The notes: generated by a model from the sequence alone, not told the origin. A stretch of DNA of 64,000 nucleotides from an uncultured Aquimarina sp. (GCA_947503835.1 CANNFM010000006.1:62001-126000); one strand, 5' to 3'; positions 43,754-53,465 are shown, numbered from the stretch's first letter. Made by a program: numbers and translations.

Positions 43754-44884
43754 ATGAACGAGAAAAAGAAAATTTTCAAAAAGGGCTTCACTTTTAAGGT
43801 TTATGAAGCACAAGAACAATCTCCGTTCGATAAACTTTTTGATATTTTTCAGGAAATTATCACACATACTTCGGGCGATCTTGATGAAGCTCTGGATTGG
43901 ATGAAAGAGCTTGATAAAGAATATAAGCTAACTGATGAAGAGTATACATTAGATGATTTTGTGGAGGATTTAAAGAAGAAAGGATATATTCGGGAAGAGA
44001 TAAAACCTGATGGGAAAGGAGGTATGTCTATTACGGCTAAGACAGAACAAGCCATACGTAAGCGTGCTTTGGATCAGATTTTCGGAAAACTAAAACGTAG
44101 TGGTGCAGGAAATCATCGAACAAATTACATAGGTAGGGGGGATGAGCATGCAGGAGAATTTCGTAACTATCAGTATGGGGATTCATTAGAACGTATCTCA
44201 ATGACCGAGAGTTTAAAAAATGCACAAATTAATCATGGTATCGGTGATCTTAATCTCACCGAGGATGATTTGGTAGTAGAAGAAACCCAATTTAAAGCCC
44301 AAATGAGTACGGTATTAATGATCGATATTAGCCATAGCATGATTTTGTATGGTGAAGATCGTATTACTCCGGCTAAGAAAGTAGCCATGGCATTGGCAGA
44401 GCTTATTACAACCCGTTATCCAAAAGATACTCTGGATATTTTAGTTTTTGGTAATGATGCCTGGCCAATTGCCATCAAGGATCTTCCTTATTTACAAGTA
44501 GGACCATTTCATACCAATACAGTAGCTGGGTTGCAATTGGCGATGGATATGCTACGTAGAAAGAGAAATACAAATAAGCAGATTTTTATGATTACCGATG
44601 GCAAACCTAGTTGCCTTAGATTACCAGATGGTCAATACTATAAAAACAGTAATGGTTTAGATAAACATATTGTTAATAAATGTTACATGATGGCACAACA
44701 GGCACGTAGACTGCATGTCCCTATAACAACATTTATGATTGCTCAGGACCCATATTTAATGCAGTTTGTTAGGGAATTTACATATGCCAATCAGGGTAAA
44801 GCATTCTATACCGGTTTGAAAGGGTTAGGAGAAATGATTTTTGAAGATTACGAAACCAACAGGAAAAAAAGAATTAGAGGATAG
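43754..44884 (+). CDS. vWA domain protein
   Basis: A 376-residue protein with a helical N-terminal half and a vWA domain from about 183. The MIDAS motif is MIDISHS (Asp191, Ser193, Ser195), with a further conserved Asp in MITDGKPS. It precedes a MoxR/ChlI-like AAA+ gene by 54 bp, the classic pairing of AAA+ ATPase and vWA partner seen in magnesium chelatase-like and MoxR systems. No chelatase target is known. The promoter is likely TAACTTTA at 43742-43749. Confidence 0.85.
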   Translation: MNEKKKIFKKGFTFKVYEAQEQSPFDKLFDIFQEIITHTSGDLDEALDWMKELDKEYKLTDEEYTLDDFVEDLKKKGYIREEIKPDGKGGMSITAKTEQAIRKRALDQIFGKLKRSGAGNHRTNYIGRGDEHAGEFRNYQYGDSLERISMTESLKNAQINHGIGDLNLTEDDLVVEETQFKAQMSTVLMIDISHSMILYGEDRITPAKKVAMALAELITTRYPKDTLDILVFGNDAWPIAIKDLPYLQVGPFHTNTVAGLQLAMDMLRRKRNTNKQIFMITDGKPSCLRLPDGQYYKNSNGLDKHIVNKCYMMAQQARRLHVPITTFMIAQDPYLMQFVREFTYANQGKAFYTGLKGLGEMIFEDYETNRKKRIRG

Positions 44885-44938
44885 ATCAATTAGATAATTT
44901 TGATGAAAAATTTATTGTTATAAAGAATATAGAAAAAT

Positions 44939-46402
44939 ATGAAAATTGATAATATAAAAACATTAGGTCAATTAAAAGAAGCTGGGTATAAAAGTAAATC
45001 TATTAAGGATGAACTAAGAGATAATTTAAGGTTAAAAATCACGAATAATGAAGACACCTTTACAGGAATTCATGGGTATGAGAATACAGTAATTCCAGAG
45101 CTGGAAAGGGCAATTCTTTCACGACATAATATTAATTTATTGGGATTAAGAGGTCAGGCTAAAACTCGTTTGGCTAGACAAATGATTAATCTATTGGATG
45201 AGTGGATTCCTATAGTTGAGGGTTCTGAGATCAACGATGATCCGTTTAACCCGATTTCAAGGTATGCTACAAATGTAATAACGGATAAAAAAGATGACAC
45301 ACCCATTAGTTGGTTACATCGATCTGATAGATTTGCAGAAAAATTGGCAACACCAGATGTTACCGTAGCGGATATTATAGGGGATGTAGATCCTATAAAA
45401 GCTGCCAACCTTAAATTAAGTTATGCAGATGATCGAGTAATTCATTTTGGGATGATCCCAAGAGCAAACAGAAGTATTTTTGTAATTAATGAATTACCAG
45501 ATTTGCAAGCTCGTATACAGGTGGCTTTGTTTAATATATTACAAGAAGGAGATATTCAAATTAGAGGGTTTAAATTACGACTACCGTTGGATATTCAATT
45601 TGTATTTACGGCTAATCCAGAAGATTACACCAATCGAGGAAGTATTGTTACTCCGTTAAAAGATAGAATAGGCTCTCAAATCTTAACACACTACCCAGAA
45701 ACGATAGAAATAGCAAAAACCATTACCCAACAAGAAGCCAGGCTTGATACAAGACAAAGTGATTTGGTGTACGTGCCGGGTTTAGCTAAGGATTTATTAG
45801 AACAAATTAGTTTTCAGGCTAGAGAAAGTGAGTTTATAGATCATAAAAGTGGAATAAGTGCAAGAATGAGTATAACTGCTTATGAAAATCTTTTAAGTAC
45901 AGCAGAATATAGAGCATTACGATTAGGAGATGCTAATACATTGTTACGATTGAGTGATTTTATTGGCGTAATACCTTCAATAACTGGTAAAGTAGAATTG
46001 GTATATGAAGGAGAGCAAGAAGGGGCCGCATCTGTTGCACAAATGTTGATTACTGATGCTATAAAAACATTGTTTGTACATTATTTTCCGAAGGTAGAAA
46101 AGTTAGAGAAAGAGGATTACGAAAGCCCTTATCAAGGTTTGATAAATTGGTTTTTTGAAGAGAGTGGAGTTGAATTACTTGAAGATATATCAGATGCAAA
46201 ATACAAGGAAAAGTTAGATTCTATACCTCCTCTCAATGATTTGATTAAAGAATATCAACCCGATATCAGCAATCATGATTCTTATTTTATGAAAGAATTC
46301 TTATTATGGGGATTGGTTGAGTATAAAAAATTAAGTAAACATAAACTTTCAGAAGGTTTTCACTTTAAAGATCTTTATGGTAGTTATATAAGTGGATTGT
46401 AA
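44939..46402 (+). CDS. AAA+ ATPase (MoxR / ChlI-like) with unusual Walker B
   Basis: A 487-residue AAA+ protein. Walker A is GLRGQAKT at about 69-76. Walker B reads SIFVINELPDL: the usual Asp before Glu185 is Asn184. Sensor 1 Asn lies in FTANPEDY (Asn226) and a likely arginine finger in PLKDRIGSQ (Arg243). The C-terminal lid is extended (about 280-487). It works with the vWA protein upstream, probably as a chaperone-like or chelatase-like complex. Whether the INE variant is typical of this subfamily could not be checked. Confidence 0.85.
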   Translation: MKIDNIKTLGQLKEAGYKSKSIKDELRDNLRLKITNNEDTFTGIHGYENTVIPELERAILSRHNINLLGLRGQAKTRLARQMINLLDEWIPIVEGSEINDDPFNPISRYATNVITDKKDDTPISWLHRSDRFAEKLATPDVTVADIIGDVDPIKAANLKLSYADDRVIHFGMIPRANRSIFVINELPDLQARIQVALFNILQEGDIQIRGFKLRLPLDIQFVFTANPEDYTNRGSIVTPLKDRIGSQILTHYPETIEIAKTITQQEARLDTRQSDLVYVPGLAKDLLEQISFQARESEFIDHKSGISARMSITAYENLLSTAEYRALRLGDANTLLRLSDFIGVIPSITGKVELVYEGEQEGAASVAQMLITDAIKTLFVHYFPKVEKLEKEDYESPYQGLINWFFEESGVELLEDISDAKYKEKLDSIPPLNDLIKEYQPDISNHDSYFMKEFLLWGLVEYKKLSKHKLSEGFHFKDLYGSYISGL

Positions 46403-46451
46403 TTTTTTTAAACTCTTTTTTTTGTGATATCAAGGGAAGATGACGCGTAGT

Positions 46452-47279
46452 TTACCACCAGACTATAAAAATACGTTCATAAGAGTTTTCTCCATTATTT
46501 ACCCATAATAATGGAGATTTTTTTTGCAAGTATAACGCCTGTATTTGTTCATAGATAACATCAAAAGAATGCCAAACCTCATTGTGTTCTGGATGTACAA
46601 TCCAATTCTTCTTTTTTGGAATACAAAAAAGAAAGGATGCATACTTTTTTGAGATAAATTCATGAAAATGAATCCAATAACCGACGACACAATCGTTGTT
46701 AACATGTTGTATTTTTTTGCCCTTAAGGGAATATGGAATAAATAAATTAGCTAAATAACATACTTGTTGATCAATTTTATCAATATCTAGGTTTAAATTA
46801 TCTAAAACTGACCTGGTTTCGTTTCTGAATAATAATGGTAGTTGTTTATTTTTTAGTTTATCGATTTTTTCTAGTAAAGAATCTTTACGATTTGGTCCAA
46901 TCCATCGATTAATTTCATTTAAAATATTGGGATCATACACATAAAATTTGAAAACCAATTCGATATGTATAATCTTATGATTGGGTAGATCTTTAATCAG
47001 GAAATCTAACTCGCCTATTGTAATTTTTTCTTTGAAAACCTGAATGTTTTTTGCAATAATCTCATAGTTTTGAGAAAAACGAATACAATATTCAAAAAAA
47101 CTCTCTACTCGTTTACCCAATACTTCATTATCATTGATAATTACATCCACAATGTCTGGTTGTGGTGTTTTTTTCGATAATTCTTTAAAATTGAAAGATG
47201 TTAACCCGAAAAAAGCGTCAGAATTACTTATAGAGTTATTACTCAGAAATCCTAAGTATTGGTGTTTTAAAGATGCCAA
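46452..47279 (-). CDS. DUF1853 family protein, possible nuclease-like fold
   Basis: A 275-residue protein. GELDFLIKDLPNHKIIHIEL, followed by VFKF, matches the DUF1853 family, whose E...D...ExK-like pattern resembles PD-(D/E)XK nucleases, though activity is unproven. The start is TTG at 47279. No upstream in-frame ATG exists before a stop, and the start is 2 nt beyond the stop codon (47284-47282) of the sensor kinase gene. That suggests translational coupling with the kinase, which is unexpected for a nuclease-like protein. Confidence 0.75.
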   Translation of the reverse strand: MASLKHQYLGFLSNNSISNSDAFFGLTSFNFKELSKKTPQPDIVDVIINDNEVLGKRVESFFEYCIRFSQNYEIIAKNIQVFKEKITIGELDFLIKDLPNHKIIHIELVFKFYVYDPNILNEINRWIGPNRKDSLLEKIDKLKNKQLPLLFRNETRSVLDNLNLDIDKIDQQVCYLANLFIPYSLKGKKIQHVNNDCVVGYWIHFHEFISKKYASFLFCIPKKKNWIVHPEHNEVWHSFDVIYEQIQALYLQKKSPLLWVNNGENSYERIFIVWW

Positions 47280-47281
47280 AT

Positions 47282-49357
47282 CTAATTTTGACTTTGAAAG
47301 AATGAAAAATATTTCTTAAGCATAGGTTTAAGAATTTTGTGATCAACGGGTTTTGATACAAAATCATCGCAGCCCGCATTTAATGCTCTTTGTATGTCTT
47401 CTTCTGTAGAATAAGCCGTCTGAGCTATAATGGGTAAATAGGGTCTTAACTTCTTTATCTTTTTTGTAGCAACATACCCATCCATTATTGGCATTTTAAT
47501 ATCCATTAAAACCAAGTTAATGTTTTCGTTTTCTTCACATATTTCGACTGCCTTTTTCCCATTCTCTGCCCTATGAATTACAAATTTATAGTTTTCCATT
47601 TTTTGAAGAATAGTTTTAAGAAACAAGAAATTGACTTCGCCATCTTCAGCTATAAGGATAACATGCTTAAATGGCTTTACAAAGTCTTCTTTAAGATCTG
47701 ATTTCATATTATTTTTGTTGGAGTCAATTATTGGGTGATACGGTATAATAAGCGTAAAAGATGAGCCTTCATTAAAAGTTGATGTAAATAAAATTTTCCC
47801 TTTTATTAAATCTGCATTTTCTTTGGCAATCGTAAGTCCTAATCCTAAACCGCCATATGTTCTGGCAATTTCTTTTTCGGATTGAGAAAAACTTTTAAAT
47901 ATAATTTTTTGATCTTCATTATTAATCCCGATACCAGTATCTTCAATGGTGATTGCTAATTGATCTTTGGTAACCGAGCTATGAATTTTCACAGACCCTT
48001 TCGAAGTAAATTTAATCGCATTATCAATAATCTTATTCAAGATTTTGTCAACTTTAGATTTATCAATTAAAACAAGCGATTGTTCTTGTGGTATTGTGTT
48101 TTCAAGAAGTAAAGATATACTCTTTTCTTGTGCAATTGTTTCAAAATCTCTAATTAGTTTTTGAAATAGATCGTTCAAGTTTGTTTCTTCTTCTTGTATC
48201 TTAATTTGTTTGGTTCGAAGCTTAGAAATTTCCATAATATCATCAATAATACTCATCAATTGATGACTACTTTCAATAATAATATCAGTATATTCTTTTC
48301 GTTGCTCTTTGGTTATATTTGGATCATTAAGAAACTCAGAAAATCCCATTATACCATTCATTGGTGTTCTGATCTCGTGAGATATATTATTGATGAAATT
48401 GGTTTTAAGCTGATTACTGTTTTCAGCATTTTCTTTAGCAATACGTAGCTCTTTTGTTTTTTGCTTTATTTTGAACTTAAGATATCTATTAATTAATGAT
48501 ATGGTTAATAAAATTACTATTACTCCAATAGAGAAAAATACCCAAAAAATAGTTTTTTGATAAAAAGGAGTAACTACATTGAAAATCCAATTATCTAAAA
48601 TAGCTTGCTTTTCTTTTCTCGTTACTGCTTTGGTAGCCCTAGAAATAATTTTATTAAGAATTTCGTTCTTTTTAAAAACAGCAATTCCTGTTTTATAACT
48701 AAGATCGGTTTCACCAGCAATTTTTAAATTATTCAGATTTTTTGTTCTGATTAAATAGTGAACTACTGCTTTAGGACCGATATACGCATCATATTCTCCC
48801 GAATTTAATTTTTGTAGACATGATAAATCATCTGCTCCATCAGTTACAAGGGCCAGTTCAGGATACTTCCTTTTTAATATTTCGGCAATGGCGTAATCTT
48901 TAGGAAGAATCATCGTTTTATCTGAGAAATCAGAAATTTTAGAACCCGTATAATCATTTTTTCGAGTAACAATCATATGAGGGCTTTCAAACAAGAAAGC
49001 ATAAAAGTTTAGGTATTCTTTCCGTTTTTTTGTTGGATGCATTTCAACAATGAGATCAACCTTCTCTTTTCTAACATCTTCCATCAACTCTGGCCAGGTT
49101 TTGTAAATTTTATGATGAAATTCGTATCCTATTTTTTCTTCTATGAGTTCAAGATATTCAGTAAAAACACCATCTACATTTCCTTGTTCATTAATAATTT
49201 GATACGGAGGATGATAAGGATAAATAGCTACTTTGATACTGTCTTGCCGCTGTAGCCATTCATTTTGCTTTTCACTCAACACAGATTCGTTTGAGCATGA
49301 TGTGAAAAGAATAAGCCCTAACTTGAAAAGCAGGAAAAGGGGTAATTTTCTAGGCAT
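47282..49357 (-). CDS. Hybrid sensor histidine kinase with periplasmic solute-binding domain (first paralog)
   Basis: A 691-residue hybrid kinase of the BvgS/EvgS layout. A lipoprotein-type signal ends FTSC. A type-3 periplasmic solute-binding domain follows (about 35-260, SIKVAIYPYHPPYQIINEQG), then one membrane helix and HisKA with the phospho-accepting His in NNISHEIRTPMN. The HATPase has N, G1 and G2 boxes (YGGLGLGLTI). A receiver domain holds the Asp in VLMDIKMP. The start is ATG 49357: a conserved promoter element at 49399-49413 then lies about 42 nt upstream, matching the next paralog. No HPt or output regulator is adjacent. Confidence 0.9.
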   Translation of the reverse strand: MPRKLPLFLLFKLGLILFTSCSNESVLSEKQNEWLQRQDSIKVAIYPYHPPYQIINEQGNVDGVFTEYLELIEEKIGYEFHHKIYKTWPELMEDVRKEKVDLIVEMHPTKKRKEYLNFYAFLFESPHMIVTRKNDYTGSKISDFSDKTMILPKDYAIAEILKRKYPELALVTDGADDLSCLQKLNSGEYDAYIGPKAVVHYLIRTKNLNNLKIAGETDLSYKTGIAVFKKNEILNKIISRATKAVTRKEKQAILDNWIFNVVTPFYQKTIFWVFFSIGVIVILLTISLINRYLKFKIKQKTKELRIAKENAENSNQLKTNFINNISHEIRTPMNGIMGFSEFLNDPNITKEQRKEYTDIIIESSHQLMSIIDDIMEISKLRTKQIKIQEEETNLNDLFQKLIRDFETIAQEKSISLLLENTIPQEQSLVLIDKSKVDKILNKIIDNAIKFTSKGSVKIHSSVTKDQLAITIEDTGIGINNEDQKIIFKSFSQSEKEIARTYGGLGLGLTIAKENADLIKGKILFTSTFNEGSSFTLIIPYHPIIDSNKNNMKSDLKEDFVKPFKHVILIAEDGEVNFLFLKTILQKMENYKFVIHRAENGKKAVEICEENENINLVLMDIKMPIMDGYVATKKIKKLRPYLPIIAQTAYSTEEDIQRALNAGCDDFVSKPVDHKILKPMLKKYFSFFQSQN

Positions 49358-49398
49358 TACATAGATTTTCTTCAGGGTTTTCTTTAACATTTCTTTAA

Positions 49399-49413
49399 TA
49401 AAGATACTATAAT
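49399..49413 (-). promoter_or_regulatory. Shared 15-mer promoter element of kinase paralog 1
   Basis: On the minus strand this is ATTATAGTATCTTTA, identical to the element in front of paralog 2. It contains TATCTTTA, one mismatch from TAnnTTTG. It lies about 42 nt upstream of the ATG at 49357, which favours that start over one at 49390. Confidence 0.55.
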
Positions 49414-49480
49414 AGTAACACTTTTAAAAATACAATACTTAAAAAACATGTTTTGTAAGTAAGATCTAATACATAATTTA

Positions 49481-51115
49481 TTAATTACTTGTTGGGTGAT
49501 AAGGAAGTGTTAACATAAAAATGGATCCTTCATTGAGTATAGAAGTAAAAGAAATATCACCACCAAGAAGCCGAGCATTTTTCCTAGAAATGGATAATCC
49601 TAATCCAAGACCATCATAGCTTTTTGTGGCGTCTTTATCAGATTGAGAAAAATTTCTGAAGATTAACTCCTGATCTTTTTGTTTGATTCCGATGCCAGTA
49701 TCTTTTATACTAAACATAAGTTGGGTGTCTTTTAACTGGCATAAAACTTCTACGCCACCTTCATTGGTGAATTTAATTGCATTGTCTATTAGGTTGTGTA
49801 AAATCTTATGAATTTTGAGCTTATCTATTTGTACTATGCTTTTGGGCTTTGTTAATTCATTTCTAAATGCCAAAGTAATATTCTTGGTATTGGCTATATC
49901 TATAAATTTAGAAGATAGTCTTTCTAAGATTTCATTGAGGTCTGTTTTTTCAGTACTTATTTCTACCTGATTCGTTTGTAATTTTGAAATTTCGGTAATA
50001 TCTCCAATAATATTAACTAATTGGCTGCTGCTGTCCATTACTATTTTGGTATACTGTTTTTGCTCTTCTGCGGTTAACTCTGGATCATTAAGTAGTTCAG
50101 AAAAACCAATAATACCATTCATCGGGGTTCGTATTTCATGAGAAATATTATGAATAAATGCCGTTTTTAATTTATTACTTTCTTCGGCAAGCTCTTTAGC
50201 AATGATTAGCTCTTTTGTCTTTTTTCTAATCAAATATTTTAGATACCTGTTTAGACCCAAAATGATAGTCATGAGCAAAAAAGCAGTTATGGCAAAGATT
50301 ATCCAGAACTTTGTTTTCTTATAAAAAGGAACAACATTGTGATATAACCAATTATCAAAAATTATTTCTTTTTCATCATCCGTAATACTATTGGATATTT
50401 TTGCAATAATTTGATTAAGGATCTCATTGTTTTTTTGAACCGCCATACTTGGGGAATAACTATACTTTGTTTCAGATACAAGCTTAAGGTTATTGAGGCT
50501 TTCTGTTTTAATAAGGTAATTAGCTACAGCTTTCGGTCCAATATATGCGTCGTATTTACCATTACTAACTTGTTTCAAGCATGTTAAGTCATCAATTTCT
50601 GTGGCAATTGAGAGTTCTTTCTCTTGTTCTTTAAGGATTTCATGTATACCATAATCCTTAGGCACAGTAACAGTTTTATTATAATAGTTCTTTAATTTTG
50701 GACCATAATCAACATCTTTTCGAGTGACAATGGTATAACTAGATTCAAAAAGTTGAGAATAGAAATTAAGATAAGAATCGCGGGTATGTGTTTGTTGTAT
50801 TTCAAGGATGATATCAACTTTACCGTTTTTTGCATCATTTAATAATTGTTCCCAATTAGTATAGAGTTTCCTTTTAAATCTATAATCTATTTTATCTTCA
50901 ATAAGGCTGAAGTAATCAATAAGAACTCCATCTATTTTTTCATTACTATTAATAAATTGGTATGGAGCGTAATAAGGAAAAACAGCTATTGATAGGTTAT
51001 CATTATTTTTTAACCATGCCTTTTCTTTTTTGTCTAAAACATCAACTTTTGTACATGAAAAAAGACTAATGCAAGCAAAAAGTATAAGAAAAGAATACCC
51101 TAATTTATTTACCAT
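49481..51115 (-). CDS. Sensor histidine kinase with periplasmic solute-binding domain, no receiver (second paralog)
   Basis: A 544-residue relative of the flanking kinases. A lipoprotein signal ends SLFSC (Cys21), followed by a solute-binding domain (about 30-260), a membrane helix (about 270-288), HisKA with His326 in HNISHEIRTPMN, and a complete ATPase domain (YDGLGLGLSI). It stops after the ATPase and lacks the receiver that both neighbours carry. It could be the kinase that feeds phosphate to a neighbour's receiver, which is inference. The promoter element is at 51162-51176. Confidence 0.9.
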   Translation of the reverse strand: MVNKLGYSFLILFACISLFSCTKVDVLDKKEKAWLKNNDNLSIAVFPYYAPYQFINSNEKIDGVLIDYFSLIEDKIDYRFKRKLYTNWEQLLNDAKNGKVDIILEIQQTHTRDSYLNFYSQLFESSYTIVTRKDVDYGPKLKNYYNKTVTVPKDYGIHEILKEQEKELSIATEIDDLTCLKQVSNGKYDAYIGPKAVANYLIKTESLNNLKLVSETKYSYSPSMAVQKNNEILNQIIAKISNSITDDEKEIIFDNWLYHNVVPFYKKTKFWIIFAITAFLLMTIILGLNRYLKYLIRKKTKELIIAKELAEESNKLKTAFIHNISHEIRTPMNGIIGFSELLNDPELTAEEQKQYTKIVMDSSSQLVNIIGDITEISKLQTNQVEISTEKTDLNEILERLSSKFIDIANTKNITLAFRNELTKPKSIVQIDKLKIHKILHNLIDNAIKFTNEGGVEVLCQLKDTQLMFSIKDTGIGIKQKDQELIFRNFSQSDKDATKSYDGLGLGLSISRKNARLLGGDISFTSILNEGSIFMLTLPYHPTSN

Positions 51116-51161
51116 AATATGATTCTAAAAAAAGCTCCCTTACTCATTTTTGCTTGTATAT

Positions 51162-51176
51162 TAAAGATACTATAAT
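51162..51176 (-). promoter_or_regulatory. Shared 15-mer promoter element of kinase paralog 2
   Basis: Minus strand ATTATAGTATCTTTA, identical to the paralog 1 element. An upstream TTG on the minus strand stands 18 bp from TATCTTTA, completing a Bacteroidota promoter. It is about 47 nt upstream of the ATG at 51115. Confidence 0.6.
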
Positions 51177-51288
51177 CATAATTCTTTCAAAAGAAATAGT
51201 GGATGTTATTTTGTAATTAATTCTTGTAAATATCTAAATGTTTGAAAATCATTTATGTAAATGTGTTTTTGTGTAAAAAATATTCGGA

Positions 51289-53352
51289 TTAAGCTGTTTG
51301 AAGATGTTTTATTAATACTTTTCTTAATGTTTTTGGATGTATGGGTTTTGATATGAAATCATCACAACCAGCACTCAATGCATTTTTTATGTCTTCATTA
51401 GTAGAGTATGCAGTTTGAGCAATAATAGGTATGTCGGGACTCATTTTCTTTATTATTCTTGTGGCTTCATACCCATTCATCTCTGGCATTTTTATATCCA
51501 TTAAGATGATGCTAATTTGCTTATTTTTTATACAAAATGTAACAGCTTCTTTACCATTTTTTGCCCTATGAATGATAAAGTTATACCCTTCTATTTTTGA
51601 TAGTATTGTTTTGAGGAATATAAAATTAACTTCGCCATCTTCTGCAATCAAAATTACATGCTGTTTTGTTTTATTACTTTTGGTATTTGTAGACTTTGTG
51701 GTATTAGAATTCCCTATATCTACAGGATGATGTGGCAATTCGAGCCTAAAGGTTGAACCTTTATTAGGAATAGATGAAAAAGATAATTTACCTTTCATTA
51801 ATTTTGTATTCTCTTTTGCAATTATTAATCCTAATCCAAGCCCTCCGTTTTTTTCTGATATCTGATTTTCTGGTTTATAATCTTTTTCTAATATAGTTTG
51901 TCGATCTTTATTATATAGCCCTTTTCCAGAGTCTCTTATGATAATAATAAGGGTAGATTTTTGAACCATACAAGAAATAAGAACCGCACCTTTTTCTGTG
52001 AAATTTATAGAGTTTTCAACTAAATTATTGATGACTTTGATAAGTTTTGCTTTATCAGTTATTATGCATTGTTGGTTTTCTCTCAGGTTATTATTAAGTA
52101 TTAATGATATGCCCTTTTCTTTTGCTTGCCTTTCAAAAAAAGTATAAGTATCTTCAAGAATTTCAGAGATATCTGCTTCTTCTATAGTAAGACTCACTTG
52201 TTTTGTTTGTAGTTGTGAAATATGTAAGATATTATCTACACTGTCAACTAGCTTTTTACCACTATTGATGATTACATTGGTATATTTTGTTTTATTTTCA
52301 TTCGTAAGTTTTGGCTCATCCAAAAATTTTGAAAACCCTATGATGTTATTCATAGGTGTTCTAATTTCATAGGATACATTATGAATAAAAGCTGTTTTTA
52401 ATTGATCATCTTTTTCTGCAAGATTCTTTGCGACTCTAAGCTCTTTTGTTTTTTGTTTAACTACAAGTCCTAAATAAAAATTTATTCCTAAAATGATTAG
52501 TAAAACGGACAATACCAGAATAAATAAGGGGATTAGGAAATCAATTTTTTTATAAAAAGGTCTGGTTTCTATATACAGCCAATTTGCAAGGATATTTTGA
52601 CTTTCTGATTCAGAAATGCTACTAATTGCCTTTTGAAAAATTTGATTGAGTATTTTGTTGTTTTTATCAATACCAATACCGGGTTTGTATATGAGATCAG
52701 TTTCTCCTGTAATATGTAAGTTAGTTAAGTTCTTGGTTCTGATAAGGTAGTTTACGACCGCTCTTGGTCCAATATATGCATCGTATTCTCCAGAGTTTAA
52801 TTTCTGAAGGCATATTAAATCATTTTCATCTTCAATAAAGCTAAGATTTGGATATTTACGTTCTAGATTCTCAAAGATGGCATAATCCTCTGGTACAGTA
52901 ATCGTTTTCTGATCAAAATCGGTGATTCTCGTTCCAGAAAAATGATCTTTTCTTGTGGCAATTACATGTGGTGACTCAAAAAGTTCGGCATAAAAGTTTA
53001 AATACGCATTTCTGCTTTTTGTCGATTGTATCTGCATAACGATATCAATCTTTCCATTTCTTACATCTTCCATTAGTTTTGGCCAATGAAAGTAATACTG
53101 TCTATTAAATTTATGATCTATTTTACGTTCAATTAAATTTATATATTCAATAAAAACACCTTCTATAGTATTGTTTTCGTTTATAAATTCATAGGGAGGG
53201 TAATACGGAAAAAAAGCAATGGTGATTTTATCATTTGCGTTAAGCCAATCTCTTTCTGTACTCGTTAATAGATCCTTCTTAGAACAAGAAAAAAACAGAA
53301 TTGAAGGCAATAAAAATAATAGCGATAAAAGAAGTAGTTTTCTACAGCGCAT
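51289..53352 (-). CDS. Hybrid sensor kinase paralog with Tyr replacing the catalytic His (third paralog, probable pseudokinase)
   Basis: A 687-residue member of the same family: lipobox ILFFSC (Cys23), solute-binding domain (about 35-265), membrane helix (about 272-293), HisKA-ATPase and a C-terminal receiver with intact Asp in IILMDIKMP. The phospho-accepting position reads HNVSYEIRTPMN, with Tyr328 instead of His (codon TAT at 52371-52369). The F-box is also replaced (ILEKDY). The N, G1 and G2 boxes remain recognisable. It therefore cannot autophosphorylate in the usual way but may accept phosphate on its receiver or bind another kinase. The promoter is likely TACCTTTA at 53423-53430. Confidence 0.9.
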   Translation of the reverse strand: MRCRKLLLLSLLFLLPSILFFSCSKKDLLTSTERDWLNANDKITIAFFPYYPPYEFINENNTIEGVFIEYINLIERKIDHKFNRQYYFHWPKLMEDVRNGKIDIVMQIQSTKSRNAYLNFYAELFESPHVIATRKDHFSGTRITDFDQKTITVPEDYAIFENLERKYPNLSFIEDENDLICLQKLNSGEYDAYIGPRAVVNYLIRTKNLTNLHITGETDLIYKPGIGIDKNNKILNQIFQKAISSISESESQNILANWLYIETRPFYKKIDFLIPLFILVLSVLLIILGINFYLGLVVKQKTKELRVAKNLAEKDDQLKTAFIHNVSYEIRTPMNNIIGFSKFLDEPKLTNENKTKYTNVIINSGKKLVDSVDNILHISQLQTKQVSLTIEEADISEILEDTYTFFERQAKEKGISLILNNNLRENQQCIITDKAKLIKVINNLVENSINFTEKGAVLISCMVQKSTLIIIIRDSGKGLYNKDRQTILEKDYKPENQISEKNGGLGLGLIIAKENTKLMKGKLSFSSIPNKGSTFRLELPHHPVDIGNSNTTKSTNTKSNKTKQHVILIAEDGEVNFIFLKTILSKIEGYNFIIHRAKNGKEAVTFCIKNKQISIILMDIKMPEMNGYEATRIIKKMSPDIPIIAQTAYSTNEDIKNALSAGCDDFISKPIHPKTLRKVLIKHLQTA

Positions 53353-53465
53353 TTAGATGAAATCTTCTTATTCTTTTTTTGTATTAGAATTTGCAATACT
53401 TAAAATATTGCAATGAGTATTCTAAAGGTAGTGATTAATTATTATCTCATTAAAGTAAATATGAT

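Noticed and set aside
49358..49390. An upstream ATG for the first sensor kinase at 49390
   Set aside because: It leaves less than 10 nt to the shared promoter element, while the start at 49357 gives the same spacing as paralog 2 and a clean signal peptide.
47282..53352. Recent gene duplication by a mobile element in the kinase triad
   Set aside because: The paralogs diverged strongly in sequence and no insertion sequence or direct repeat flanks them.
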